14,028 nt of DNA from Methanobacterium sp. (GTDB lineage: Archaea; Methanobacteriota; Methanobacteria; Methanobacteriales; Methanobacteriaceae): assembly GCA_028700095.1 (NCBI GenBank), contig JAQVTJ010000039.1, forward strand, positions 1-14,028. The letters run 5' to 3'. Numbering within the stretch: position 1 is the first letter of the stretch; each line of letters opens with the position of its first letter. Below the pieces are notes generated by a model. It was not told the origin of the DNA. It saw nothing but the letters and a program-made list of their open reading frames with translations, and did no database searches. Both the position numbers and the translations under genes were made by a program. Shown piece after piece: positions 1 through 8,169 of this stretch.

Positions 1-443
1 ATAGTATTGATACAGATGTAATAATTGCAGGCAGATACCTTAGAACATTCAGTCTTGATGATCTTGCATCACATGTAATGGAAGCAGAAGATCCTGAATT
101 TGCTAAAAAGGTTCAAAAAGGAGATATAATTGTTGCAGGTTGGAATTTTGGCTGTGGCTCATCAAGGGAACAGGCTCCTGTAGCACTTAAACATGCAGGT
201 GTATCAGCAATAATTGCGAAATCATTTGCAAGAATCTTCTATAGAAATGCAATAAATATAGGGCTTCCTGTTATAACAGCAGATATTCAAGCAGAAAATG
301 AAGATATTATATGTGTAAACCTTGAAAAAGGTATAATATTAAACAAATCATCTGGTAAAAAATTTAAAATACAAGCATTTGACAAATTCATGTTAGACAT
401 ACTAAATAATGGCGGTCTTGTAAAAAATTATCTAAAAAGCTAA
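1..443 (+). CDS. hacB: Homoaconitase / 3-isopropylmalate dehydratase small subunit (partial, 5' end outside window)
   Basis: The frame is open from base 3, so the true start lies a few codons upstream of the window; the ATG at 78 is internal. The small (swivel-domain) subunit pairs with a separate [4Fe-4S] large subunit to isomerise hydroxy-acids by dehydration and rehydration. Visible family motifs are SIDTDVIIAGRYLRT (bases 3-47), GCGSSREQA (about 150-176) and the FARIFYRNAINIGLPVI segment. Known for the family: in Methanocaldococcus jannaschii, Arg and Thr in the YLRT loop mark the homoaconitase subunit (MJ1271), whereas the isopropylmalate subunit has different residues there. This copy has YLRT (36-47), so I infer homoaconitase, which works in the 2-oxosuberate branch of coenzyme B synthesis. 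A leucine-pathway LeuD or a dual-use subunit cannot be excluded, because this family is often misassigned. Family confidence is high; substrate confidence is moderate. Confidence 0.9.
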   Translation, partial: SIDTDVIIAGRYLRTFSLDDLASHVMEAEDPEFAKKVQKGDIIVAGWNFGCGSSREQAPVALKHAGVSAIIAKSFARIFYRNAINIGLPVITADIQAENEDIICVNLEKGIILNKSSGKKFKIQAFDKFMLDILNNGGLVKNYLKS

Positions 444-468
444 CAAAGAACATTAACTAAAAATATCA

Positions 469-483
469 TTTAAATATAAATTT
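469..483 (+). promoter_or_regulatory. Probable box A for the 529 gene
   Basis: An AT-only stretch (TTTAAATATAAATTT) lies in the 85-base gap after the homoaconitase gene. It would place transcription start near 500-505, just ahead of an AAGGAG Shine-Dalgarno at 511-516. In so AT-rich a genome the match alone is weak; the spacing is the main support. Confidence 0.35.
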
Positions 484-528
484 CATTATTCTCCATTTTA
501 GATAGAAATTAAGGAGTTTTATGATAAA

Positions 529-882
529 ATGCAATTTACAAAATTAACATGGGCATTTTTATATTGCATATTCTGGGTGGGACTTCAATTATCTTACCTG
601 GGAGAACCTACATTCCCATACAGAGAATTAGTGATCATTGGTATGTTATATGTGATTATATGTATCATATTAGAATCAATTCATTACCGTAATAGAACCT
701 TTTTTACTATTATTACTATTATATGGGTAATAATAATATGCTTAGTAGCTCTAGCTATTTCAATGGATCCTAAAATGAATATAACAATCTCCTATATAGA
801 AGCAGGAATATTTATATCCGTGACAATAGGGCTATTTGTATACATCCTCAGAATGTGGGATAAAGAAATATTAAAAAACTAG
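529..882 (+). CDS. Small four-helix membrane protein, function unknown
   Basis: The 117-residue protein is almost all hydrophobic, with about four membrane spans: roughly residues 6-24, 33-48, 58-77 and 88-108. Short polar links (EPTFPYRE, SIHYRNRT, DPKMN) separate them and the tail MWDKEILKN is charged. I do not recognise the family and see no catalytic motif. AAGGAG at 511-516 lies 12 bases before this ATG, which is long. A nearer ATG at 521 is in another frame and ends after eight codons, so 529 is the best start for the long frame. The gene follows homoaconitase by 85 bases with its own likely promoter, so it is probably transcribed separately. The reading frame is well supported by its coherent helix pattern; function is open. 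Confidence 0.75.
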   Translation: MQFTKLTWAFLYCIFWVGLQLSYLGEPTFPYRELVIIGMLYVIICIILESIHYRNRTFFTIITIIWVIIICLVALAISMDPKMNITISYIEAGIFISVTIGLFVYILRMWDKEILKN

Positions 883-1278
883 CATATACACCACCTTTGA
901 AAACATTGCATAATATTTAGAAATATATTTTTAAACAGAGGAGTAGCGACAAACATATATTAAATATTTAATAGATAAAATGGAAGATAAAGATCTAATG
1001 AGATTCATGAGATTTTTTGAGGCATTTAGTGGCCGATGGTTAGAAAAGGATTGGGAAAAATTAAAGATAGATTGTTAATGATGAAAATAATTGGGTGGGA
1101 GCAATTATATTATTGTTTTTAATAGAATATTTTCTTTTTTTGAGAATCTCTTTTTAAGTTTGAATGAAGATTTAATATGGAACTTGTAACCATATTATAT
1201 AGTATATAAAAAATAAAATATTTTTTAATTATATAATATGAATAATAATTATTTAAAATTTGAGGATGTTAGAAAAAA
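883..1278. other. Gene-poor spacer with one decayed small gene
   Basis: This 396-base stretch has no intact gene. It contains the frameshifted relic at 980-1157 and, nearer its end, AT-rich sequence that must hold the promoter of the HVO_0476-family gene. A TATA-like stretch (AATTATATAATA) lies at about 1227-1238. A GAGG at 1262-1265 is 13 bases before that gene's ATG. Nothing else stands out. Confidence 0.5.
980..1157 (+). pseudogene. Frameshifted small gene: charged N-terminus plus membrane helix
   Basis: From the ATG at 980 a frame encodes 32 residues (MEDKDLMRFMRFFEAFSGRW, then LEKDWEKLKIDC) and stops at 1076-1078. One frame further on, from about 1071 to 1157, the sequence encodes NDENNWVGAIILLFLIEYF and a short tail, a convincing membrane helix. 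Joined across a one-base shift near 1065-1078 they make a plausible protein of about 57 residues with a soluble amphipathic half and one transmembrane segment. The codons in both halves look like real coding sequence. There is no good Shine-Dalgarno right before 980. It may be a decayed gene, a sequencing error, or two chance frames. No family was recognised. Confidence 0.4.
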
Positions 1279-1893
1279 ATGAAGTGTAGTGTTTGCGGAT
1301 CAGAATCCTGCGAAATATTAAAATCCAAAGGTAAAACCTCTAAAGAACTTTTATTAAAATGTAATAATTGTGGAAATATTTTCAGAAAAACTGTGGAAGT
1401 TGAAAAACCTGTTGATGTACGTGTTGTTGTAAGTGAATATGAATCATCACATAAAACATTGGTAAAATTATATCCTGATGAATTTTTAGAATTTGAAGGT
1501 ATTATAGATCTTAATGGACGTCCTGCTCAAATAAATTCTATTGAAAATAATAGGGGCGGTAGGGTAATGGCAAGTCCTGTTTCAGAAATTGATACTATAT
1601 GGGCAACCTATATAGATATTCCGGCTCGTGTTGGGATTTCAGTGGATTATGGTGGTAGAATATTATCTAAAAAGGTTCATGTGGATAGGGAATTTGAATT
1701 CACAATTGGAGATGTTGTTAAATTAGGGGATATACTTTTTAAGATAAGGGCAATGAAAACCCAAGATAGAAAGATGAGAAAAGGATTTGCAAAGGCATTT
1801 GTAATTAAAAGAGTATATGGCCGTCCTGGAGATGATTTAAAACGTTATAAATATGATTTAACTTCTAAAATATTTAAATTAGAAGGTGATTAA
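1279..1893 (+). CDS. HVO_0476-family zinc-finger protein
   Basis: The 204-residue protein starts with a zinc ribbon (C3-x2-C6 and C28-x2-C31, with a spare C11), followed by a mainly beta domain with EFEGIIDLNGRPAQINSIE, DTIWATYIDIPARVGIS and a GDVVKLGDILFKIRAMKTQ segment. This layout matches the archaeal HVO_0476 zinc-finger family, whose molecular role is not established; the ribbon and the basic C-terminal part (KTQDRKMRKGFAKAFVIKRV) suggest nucleic-acid or ribosome binding, which is inference. No membrane segment is present. The ATG at 1279 immediately precedes the first zinc ligand, so no shorter start is possible. The protein-L-isoaspartate methyltransferase gene begins 4 bases after this stop, so the two are almost certainly co-transcribed. 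Confidence 0.88.
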   Translation: MKCSVCGSESCEILKSKGKTSKELLLKCNNCGNIFRKTVEVEKPVDVRVVVSEYESSHKTLVKLYPDEFLEFEGIIDLNGRPAQINSIENNRGGRVMASPVSEIDTIWATYIDIPARVGISVDYGGRILSKKVHVDREFEFTIGDVVKLGDILFKIRAMKTQDRKMRKGFAKAFVIKRVYGRPGDDLKRYKYDLTSKIFKLEGD

Positions 1894-1897
1894 ATAT

Positions 1898-2548
1898 ATG
1901 AGGGAAGATAGGGAATTATTAGTTTCTAAACTTTCAGATATGGGCTATATAAAATCAGAAACAGTTAAAGAGGCTATGATTAAAGTTCCGCGTGAAGAAT
2001 TTATGACTGGTGAAACAAGGAATTTCGCATATCTTGACAGACCCATACCTTTAAAAAATGGCCAAACAATATCTGCACCTCATATGGTTGCTATTATATG
2101 TGAAAAACTTGGTTTAAAAAAGGGTATGAAGGTTTTAGAAATTGGAACAGGTTTTGGATATAATGCTGCTGTTGTAGCTGAAATAATTGGCTGTGAAGGT
2201 CATGTTTATACAATTGAGAGAATTGAAGATTTGAAAAATAATGCCCAAGAAAATTTGGAACGTACAGGTTATTCTAAAAATGTAACTGTAATATTAGGTG
2301 ATGGTACCAATGGATATAATGAACAAGCACCTTATGATAGGATATATGCAACTGCAAGTGCTCCGAAAATACCTGAACCTTTAAAAGAACAGTTAAAAAT
2401 TGGTGGACGTTTAATAACTCCAATTGGTTATGATGCATCCCAAGAACTTGTTTGTTTAACAAGAATTACTAAGGATAATTATAGGTTTCAAAATCTTGGT
2501 GGTGTTGTTTTTGTTCCAATGATAGGTGAACATGGCTGGCCAGAATAA
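1898..2548 (+). CDS. pcm: Protein-L-isoaspartate O-methyltransferase
   Basis: The enzyme methylates isoaspartyl residues in aged proteins with S-adenosylmethionine, allowing their repair in the cytoplasm. Visible features, numbered from the ATG at 1898 (216 residues): the substrate-side motif GQTISAPHMVA with Ser59; SAM motif I VLEIGTGFGYNAAVVAEI at 79-96; the acidic end of the next strand (YTIERIE); the DG-containing GDGTNGY; and the post-motif block ending EQLKIGGRLITPIG. Length is normal. A GTG at 1886 is in frame and would add four residues while overlapping the previous gene by 8 bases. I prefer ATG 1898 because GAAGGTGAT (1882-1890) matches the archaeal anti-Shine-Dalgarno in eight of nine bases at 7-base spacing, and MREDRELLV resembles family N-termini. 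It ends just before a very AT-rich spacer with a T-run. Confidence 0.95.
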   Translation: MREDRELLVSKLSDMGYIKSETVKEAMIKVPREEFMTGETRNFAYLDRPIPLKNGQTISAPHMVAIICEKLGLKKGMKVLEIGTGFGYNAAVVAEIIGCEGHVYTIERIEDLKNNAQENLERTGYSKNVTVILGDGTNGYNEQAPYDRIYATASAPKIPEPLKEQLKIGGRLITPIGYDASQELVCLTRITKDNYRFQNLGGVVFVPMIGEHGWPE

Positions 2549-2586
2549 AAAAGAAAAAATCAGTTATTTTCATTCCTAACCATCTA

Positions 2587-2595
2587 TTTTTTTTT
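2587..2595 (+). terminator. T-run terminator after pcm
   Basis: Nine consecutive T about 40 bases after the pcm stop form a typical archaeal intrinsic termination signal on the + strand. The rest of the 272-base gap (2549-2820) is nearly pure A/T, with AAAT tandem repeats near 2619-2634 and the promoter of the methylthiotransferase gene somewhere in its last 100 bases. No other feature is seen there. Confidence 0.55.
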
Positions 2596-2820
2596 ATAAA
2601 AAAAAATATTTGGATATAAAATAAATAAATAAATATTTGTTTTATTTTATTTAAATTAAAAAAAAAATATATATTATAACATTTATAAAAAAAAAAAATT
2701 CAAATATTTTATAAAAATTTAAATATAATTTTTCTATTAATCTAGTTGATTTATTTTTTTTTATATAATTTATAAAAATTTAAAATTTAAAAATATTATA
2801 GTTAAAAGGATGAAAAAAAA

Positions 2821-4098
2821 ATGAAGATATACATTGATACATTTGGATGTACCTTTAATCAAGCAGATTCCCAAATAATGGCAGGTTTATTAAAGGAGAA
2901 TAATTTAAGTTTAACAAGTTCTATTGAAGATGCTGATGTTATTATTATAAACACATGTTATGTGAAACATCCCACTGAACAGAAGGTTATAACTAAGATT
3001 CAGAAATTAAATGAAAGTTTTCCTGATAAAAAATTGATAATTTCAGGATGTATGGTTGAAATTGATCCCATAAAACTGGTAAAAACATCTCCCAATGCAA
3101 GTTGGATAGGTCCTCATAAGATTCAGAATATAGTGGATATAGTTAAATCTGTTGTAGAGGGGAATATTATAAGAGATACAGGTTATTCTAATAAATCAAA
3201 AGTGGGTCTTCCTAAAATACGTTCAAATCCTTTAATACATATTATTCAAATATGTGAAGGTTGTGATGGTGCATGTAGTTATTGTTGCACTAGATTTGCA
3301 AGGGGTAGTCTTCAAAGTTATTCAATTGAAACCATTAAAAAAGAAGCTGAACAGGCAATTTATGAGGGATGTAAAGAAATACAGCTAACTGCACAGGACT
3401 CAGCAGCATTTGGTAAAGATAGTGGAGAATCTCTTCCTGATTTAATGAATAATATTACAGATATTGAAGGAGATTTTAAAGTTAGAGTGGGTATGATGCA
3501 CCCTAAAAGTATGATGGATGATGTTAAAGAGATAATTAAAGCATTTAAACATGATAAATTTTATAAATTTTTACATATTCCTATTCAAAGCGGAAATAAT
3601 AAAGTTTTAACTGATATGAATCGCTGTCATAGTGTTGAGGAATTTAAAACTATATTAACAATGTTTAAAAAGGAAATACCAGATATTTCAATTTCAACAG
3701 ATATTATTGTAGGATATCCTACAGAAGATGATAATGCCTTTTCAGATACAATGAAGCTAATCCAGGAAATAAAACCTGATTTTCTCCATATATCTAAATA
3801 TAAGCACAGACCAGGCACATCATCATCTAATCTTAAAGAAATTGAATATGAAACCATGAAAAAACGTTCCAAAGCACTTAAAGACTTGAAAGAAAGAATT
3901 GCAATTGAAAATAATAGAAAATTTATTAGAACAAATCAGAGGGTTTTAGTAACAAATAAAGGCAGTAAAGGTGGTTATGTTGCACGTACCAACTCATATA
4001 AAACAGTTATTATTGAAAATGCAGATATTGGCACATTTTCAGATGTGATTATTAAAGATGCAAAGCCCACTTATTTAATTGGATCTCCCATAATATAA
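2821..4098 (+). CDS. tRNA N6-threonylcarbamoyladenosine methylthiotransferase (archaeal MtaB/CDKAL1 type)
   Basis: This radical-SAM enzyme adds a methylthio group to t6A37 of ANN-decoding tRNAs, making ms2t6A next to the anticodon. The 425 residues show all three family parts: an N-terminal methylthiotransferase domain with Cys10 (FGCTFNQADS), Cys46 (INTCYVKHPTEQK) and Cys77 (SGCMVE) as ligands of the auxiliary iron-sulfur cluster; a radical-SAM core with C148-x3-C152-x2-C155 (GCDGACSYCC) and the barrel motifs QLTAQDSAAFG, HIPIQSGNNKVL and TDIIVGYPTE; and a C-terminal TRAM RNA-binding domain from about 365. The lineup matches the archaeal/eukaryotic branch rather than MiaB or RimO. AAAGGA at 2805-2810 precedes the ATG. 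The gene stands alone, with T-rich termination signals following the stop. Confidence 0.95.
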   Translation: MKIYIDTFGCTFNQADSQIMAGLLKENNLSLTSSIEDADVIIINTCYVKHPTEQKVITKIQKLNESFPDKKLIISGCMVEIDPIKLVKTSPNASWIGPHKIQNIVDIVKSVVEGNIIRDTGYSNKSKVGLPKIRSNPLIHIIQICEGCDGACSYCCTRFARGSLQSYSIETIKKEAEQAIYEGCKEIQLTAQDSAAFGKDSGESLPDLMNNITDIEGDFKVRVGMMHPKSMMDDVKEIIKAFKHDKFYKFLHIPIQSGNNKVLTDMNRCHSVEEFKTILTMFKKEIPDISISTDIIVGYPTEDDNAFSDTMKLIQEIKPDFLHISKYKHRPGTSSSNLKEIEYETMKKRSKALKDLKERIAIENNRKFIRTNQRVLVTNKGSKGGYVARTNSYKTVIIENADIGTFSDVIIKDAKPTYLIGSPII

Positions 4099-4103
4099 TC
4101 CTC

Positions 4104-4154
4104 TTTTATACATATATTCTTATTTTATAGATAATCTTTTTTTATACATATATT
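4104..4154 (+). terminator. Tandem T-rich termination region with a 15-bp direct repeat
   Basis: TTTTATACATATATT occurs at 4104-4118 and again at 4140-4154, and T-runs at about 4137-4143 and 4153-4158 follow the methylthiotransferase stop. I read this as a double terminator. The repeat may be chance in such low-complexity sequence. A further T8 run and a run of G lie at 4211-4224. Confidence 0.4.
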
Positions 4155-4268
4155 TTTTTAGTAAATGTTTTTATAATTATATAGTCTATTTATAAGTAGG
4201 CTACCCTCTTATTTTTTTTGGGGGACGGGGTGTTTATAATATATATTATTTTGGAGTAAGATAATATA

Positions 4269-4688
4269 ATGGATAATATAATTTTTAAACTTTTAAAAAA
4301 TCAGACAGATAATGTTCATATTCAATTATTACGTTATTTGTTTGTTGGTGGAGCTGCTTTTATTGTTGATATGGGATCGTTATATGTTTTTACAGATTAT
4401 TTTGGTATTTATTATTTAATATCTGCAGCAATTGCATTTTTATTAGGTTTGATAATAAATTATATTCTAAGTATTAGTTGGGTTTTTAATAATAGAACTT
4501 TTAATAGTAGAACTTTGGAATTTGGTGTTTTTACTTTTATTGGCATTATTGGTTTAGGTTTTAATGAGTTATTTATATGGTTTTTTACTGCAAAGCTGGG
4601 TTTATATTATTTGTTATCTAAGATTATTGTAGCTGTAATAATTCTTTGTTGGAATTTTTTTGCAAGAAAATTTATTTTATTTAAATAA
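4269..4688 (+). CDS. GtrA-family membrane protein (candidate lipid-linked sugar translocation protein)
   Basis: The 139-residue protein has four membrane spans at about 22-43, 48-70, 85-107 and 113-132. It shows the GtrA pattern: an entry motif RYLFVGGAAFIVDMGSLYVF, a second span leading into INYILSISWVF, and a third and fourth span ending NFFARKFILFK. In bacteria, GtrA proteins are thought to help move polyprenyl-phosphate-linked sugars across the membrane so that an outer-face glycosyltransferase can use them. That fits the two genes that follow: an FAD-dependent sugar-mutase-like enzyme 30 bases on, and a GT39-like transferase. GGAG at 4253-4256 lies 12 bases ahead of the ATG, and a box A-like TTTATAATATATA near 4233-4245 gives a short leader. 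Family assignment is firm; substrate is unknown. Confidence 0.9.
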   Translation: MDNIIFKLLKNQTDNVHIQLLRYLFVGGAAFIVDMGSLYVFTDYFGIYYLISAAIAFLLGLIINYILSISWVFNNRTFNSRTLEFGVFTFIGIIGLGFNELFIWFFTAKLGLYYLLSKIIVAVIILCWNFFARKFILFK

Positions 4689-4718
4689 AAAGAAAAGAAA
4701 TAGAATAAGGAAAAAATT

Positions 4719-6332
4719 ATGAAACAAAAACAGAAAATAGCAGTTATTATTGGTGCAGGTCCTGCAGGATTAACTGCTGCCTATGAATTGCTTGATAAAA
4801 ATGATATTAAACCTATTATATTAGAAAAAAGTGGAGTGATTGGTGGTATTTCTCAAACTATTAATTATAAAGGTAATAGGATAGATATAGGGGGTCATCG
4901 GTTTTTTTCTAAGTCTAATCGGATTATGAGATGGTGGCAGAATATATTACCTTTACAAGGAGCACCAGCAAAAGATGATCTATTACTTGATAGAAATATT
5001 TCTCTGTCAAGGGAATATGGAAAAAAAGAGCTTAAATCTAGTTTATTAACCAAATATAAATCACCGGATCCTGAAAAAACTGATAAAGTATTGTTAAATA
5101 GAAGTCGTGTTTCTAGGATATTTTTTATTGGGAAATTTTTTGATTATCCTATTTCATTAAATATTGATACTTTATATAATCTTGGAATTATAAGAACAGT
5201 TAAAATTGGTATGAGTTATTTGAAAACTGTTTTAATACCTAAAAAAGATGTTAAATCCCTTGAAGAATTTTTTATTAATAGATTTGGATGGGAGTTGTAT
5301 CTTACATTTTTTAAAGATTACACAGAAAAGCTTTGGGGAGTGTCATGTTGTGAAATTAAAGCTGATTGGGGTGCACAAAGAATAAAAGGATTATCAATTA
5401 AAAAAACATTATCTAATGCATTCAGATCTAAATTTTATAATGATTCATCTCTTTCCCAGAAAAATGTTGAGACAAGTTTGATAGAACAGTTTATGTATCC
5501 CAAATTAGGTCCAGGACAGATGTGGGAAGAAGTAGCAGATATTATAAAAGAGAATGGTGGGGAAATTCATTTAAATCAAAAGGTTGTAGGTTTTGAAACT
5601 AATAATGGAAATATTGTAGGTTGCACTGTATTTGATAAAGTAGCTGGAAAATATAAAAATTTGGAAGGAGATTATTTTTTATCGACCATGCCAGTATGTG
5701 AACTTATAGAATCGTTTAAAGAGGTTCCTTATGAAATTTTAGAAGTGGCAAAGGGATTAATGTATCGTGATTTTATAACAGTAGGTTTATTGTTAAAGAA
5801 ATTAATTATTAAAAATCAATCTAAAATAAAAACAATCAATAATATTGTTCCTGATAATTGGATATATATCCAGGAGCATGATGTGAAACTGGGAAGGCTT
5901 CAAATATTTAATAATTGGAGTCCTTATTTGGTTAAAGATCTTGAAAATATTTGGATAGGATTAGAATATTTCTGTAATGAAGGAGATAATTTATGGAATA
6001 TGTCTGATACTGAATTTAAAGATTTTGCTACCGGGGAATTGGTGAAGATTGGTATTATTAATAGGGATGATGTTATGGATGGTATTGTTATAAAGGTTGA
6101 AAAAACATATCCTGCCTATTTCGGGACTTATGATCGTTTTAATATGATTAGAGAATTTACTGATAAATTTGAGAATCTATTTTTAATAGGGAGAAATGGA
6201 ATGCATCGATATAATAATATGGATCATTCCATGTTAAATGCTATGGTTTCTGTTGAAAATATAATAAATGGAGTTAAATCAAAAGAAAATATATGGTTTA
6301 TTAATGAGGAAGAAGATTATCATGAGGAATGA
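4719..6332 (+). CDS. FAD-dependent oxidoreductase, amine-oxidase / UDP-galactopyranose-mutase-like
   Basis: The 537-residue protein opens with a Rossmann dinucleotide fold: GAGPAG at 12-17, Glu36 (IILEKSG) for the ribose of FAD, then GG at 42-43. A GGHRFFS motif follows at 58-64. The C-terminal FAD-binding segment GRNGMHRYNNMDHSMLNAM sits at 491-509. These place it in the FAD amine-oxidase superfamily close to UDP-galactopyranose-mutase- and protoporphyrinogen-oxidase-like proteins. Databases often name such genes after protoporphyrinogen oxidase, but no haem-synthesis gene is nearby. Sitting between GtrA and a GT39-like transferase, it more likely acts on a nucleotide- or lipid-linked sugar, or on the lipid carrier; this is inference. 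No signal peptide or membrane span is present, so it is cytoplasmic. AAGGA at 4707-4711 gives a 7-base spacing to the ATG. Confidence 0.85.
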   Translation: MKQKQKIAVIIGAGPAGLTAAYELLDKNDIKPIILEKSGVIGGISQTINYKGNRIDIGGHRFFSKSNRIMRWWQNILPLQGAPAKDDLLLDRNISLSREYGKKELKSSLLTKYKSPDPEKTDKVLLNRSRVSRIFFIGKFFDYPISLNIDTLYNLGIIRTVKIGMSYLKTVLIPKKDVKSLEEFFINRFGWELYLTFFKDYTEKLWGVSCCEIKADWGAQRIKGLSIKKTLSNAFRSKFYNDSSLSQKNVETSLIEQFMYPKLGPGQMWEEVADIIKENGGEIHLNQKVVGFETNNGNIVGCTVFDKVAGKYKNLEGDYFLSTMPVCELIESFKEVPYEILEVAKGLMYRDFITVGLLLKKLIIKNQSKIKTINNIVPDNWIYIQEHDVKLGRLQIFNNWSPYLVKDLENIWIGLEYFCNEGDNLWNMSDTEFKDFATGELVKIGIINRDDVMDGIVIKVEKTYPAYFGTYDRFNMIREFTDKFENLFLIGRNGMHRYNNMDHSMLNAMVSVENIINGVKSKENIWFINEEEDYHEE

Positions 6333-6395
6333 TATAAAACAGAATATTTTTAGTAATTTAAATTTAATTAAATAAAATTTGAAGGTTTTTTTATA

Positions 6396-7973
6396 ATGGA
6401 TAGATTGAAAAAAAAATTCCAATTAAAAGAGAGTAGGGTCTTATTAGATTATAGACTTTTTGTTGTGTTATTTATTTATATTGTGTTAGGTGTTTTTATT
6501 TTCAGTTATTATCAATATCAGATTAATCCTGATGGAATAGGATATATTACTACTGCATTATCATATATGTCTGGAAATTTTTATGGTTCTATTAGTGATT
6601 ATTGGGGTCCTCTTTTGTCATGGTTATTAATTCCTTTATTGTTTTTTGGCCATACACCTTTAGCTGGTTTACATGCAACTAAAATATTGTCTTTAATTTT
6701 AGGATTTTGTACAATAATCGGAGTAAGACAATTTTCTTATAGATTTGAAATGGATGAGCTTATTAGAACTGTTATCCTTTTTATATTGGTTCCTGTTGTT
6801 TTATATTTTGCATTTAGTGTCATTACACCAGATTTGCTTATGGTATGTGTTGTTGTTTATTATTTAACAATAATATTTGATATTAATTATCCAAATAAAC
6901 TGTTAAATGGGATTTTATGTGGAATTTTAGGTGCATTGGCATATTTAACTAAGAGTTATGGGTTTACTTTTTTTATTTCTAGTTTTTTTATTTTGAATGT
7001 ATGCCAATATTTCATTGATTTAGATGTTGTTCGCAGAAGAAATATTGTAAAAAATTGTGTTTTGGGATTTGTAATATTTTTAATGATAAGCGGTGTTTGG
7101 ATAGGTTTAATAAGTTTTAAGGATAAGAAATTTACAATTGGAACTGCAGGAGAATCAAATCATGCTCTTATGGGTCCTGAATCATTAGGATTTCCAGAGT
7201 ATTTCCAAGGAATTCATAAACCTGGACAATATACTTCTAGTTATTTACCCAAAGCTTGGAGTCCATTTAAATCTTGGAACAATTTCAATTATCAGCTAAG
7301 TTTGATATGGGCTAATACCATAAAAACTGGTTATATATTCAATTATTTTTCATTCTTATCATTTATTATAATTTTAGCTTATATTATAATATTTATCACA
7401 CAATCTTCTAGATTATCTCAAAATCAGATATTATATCCTCTAATAATTTTAATTATTAGTACTGGTGGTTATATGATGATTACTGTTGAAGAAAGATATT
7501 TATGGATGATATATATACTTTTAATGTTTATGGGAGGTTATTTAATTAATTTAATATTTAAACAGGATTATTTCTCTAAAACCAGGTTCTCTTCTATTAT
7601 AAAAATAATGATTTTAATGATTTTTGCATTTTCATTTGTTTTTATGCCTATAAACTATTTAGTTGAAAATGTTCATACCCATGAAAATATTTACAAATTA
7701 AGTGAAACCTTAAATCAATATGGAATACATGGTAATGTTGCATCTAATGATGAATTATTAAATATGAATTATTTAGCATATTATATGAATATCACATCTT
7801 ATGGACAGGCAAAGAAAAATATTAGTTCAAAAGAACTTCAAAATGAACTTAAAAACTATGGTATTGATTATTATTTTATTTGGAATAATTCTAACCAAAA
7901 CTCATATATGGCAGGTTATAAAGAAGTGACAAATAATAATATTCCTAATTTAAAGATTTATTCAATAAAATAA
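6396..7973 (+). CDS. GT39-like polytopic glycosyltransferase (ArnT/PMT fold)
   Basis: The 525-residue protein has about ten or eleven membrane spans over residues 20-420 and a soluble C-terminal part of about 100 residues (from NVHTHENIYKLSETLNQYG). The first external loop after span 1 carries INPDGIGYITTAL with Asp46, where GT39/GT83 enzymes (protein mannosyltransferases, ArnT) place a catalytic or metal-binding acidic residue. Such enzymes take a sugar from a polyprenyl phosphate and move it to protein, lipid or polymer on the outer face. The gene follows the FAD enzyme by 63 bases, with GAAGG at 6381-6385 ten bases before the ATG. It completes a plausible supply, flip and transfer set with the preceding two genes. 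Substrate and acceptor cannot be told from sequence; pseudomurein, surface glycoprotein or an archaeal lipid are all possible. Confidence 0.82.
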   Translation: MDRLKKKFQLKESRVLLDYRLFVVLFIYIVLGVFIFSYYQYQINPDGIGYITTALSYMSGNFYGSISDYWGPLLSWLLIPLLFFGHTPLAGLHATKILSLILGFCTIIGVRQFSYRFEMDELIRTVILFILVPVVLYFAFSVITPDLLMVCVVVYYLTIIFDINYPNKLLNGILCGILGALAYLTKSYGFTFFISSFFILNVCQYFIDLDVVRRRNIVKNCVLGFVIFLMISGVWIGLISFKDKKFTIGTAGESNHALMGPESLGFPEYFQGIHKPGQYTSSYLPKAWSPFKSWNNFNYQLSLIWANTIKTGYIFNYFSFLSFIIILAYIIIFITQSSRLSQNQILYPLIILIISTGGYMMITVEERYLWMIYILLMFMGGYLINLIFKQDYFSKTRFSSIIKIMILMIFAFSFVFMPINYLVENVHTHENIYKLSETLNQYGIHGNVASNDELLNMNYLAYYMNITSYGQAKKNISSKELQNELKNYGIDYYFIWNNSNQNSYMAGYKEVTNNNIPNLKIYSIK

Positions 7974-8169
7974 TTAAATAAAAATAGATATATCACCTCT
8001 TAAAATAGGGTTTTAATTCCGGTTTTTACAGATCTTAAAAAAAAAGAAGGATTTTATAAAAAATAGTATATGTATTTCATTTTAAAAAAATTATAAAATT
8101 TAATATATAGATTAATTAGGGGATAAGTTTTAAAATCAACTCTCTAATTTAAAATTTAGTAGTATATTT

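Noticed and set aside
521..547. Eight-codon leader frame (ATG 521) with ideal AAGGAG spacing
   Set aside because: Too short to support as a gene; may only be chance, although it makes the 529 start spacing look long.
4104..4154. 15-bp direct repeat as a mobile-element target duplication
   Set aside because: The 21 bases between hold no element, and the repeat is low-complexity T/A sequence typical of terminators.
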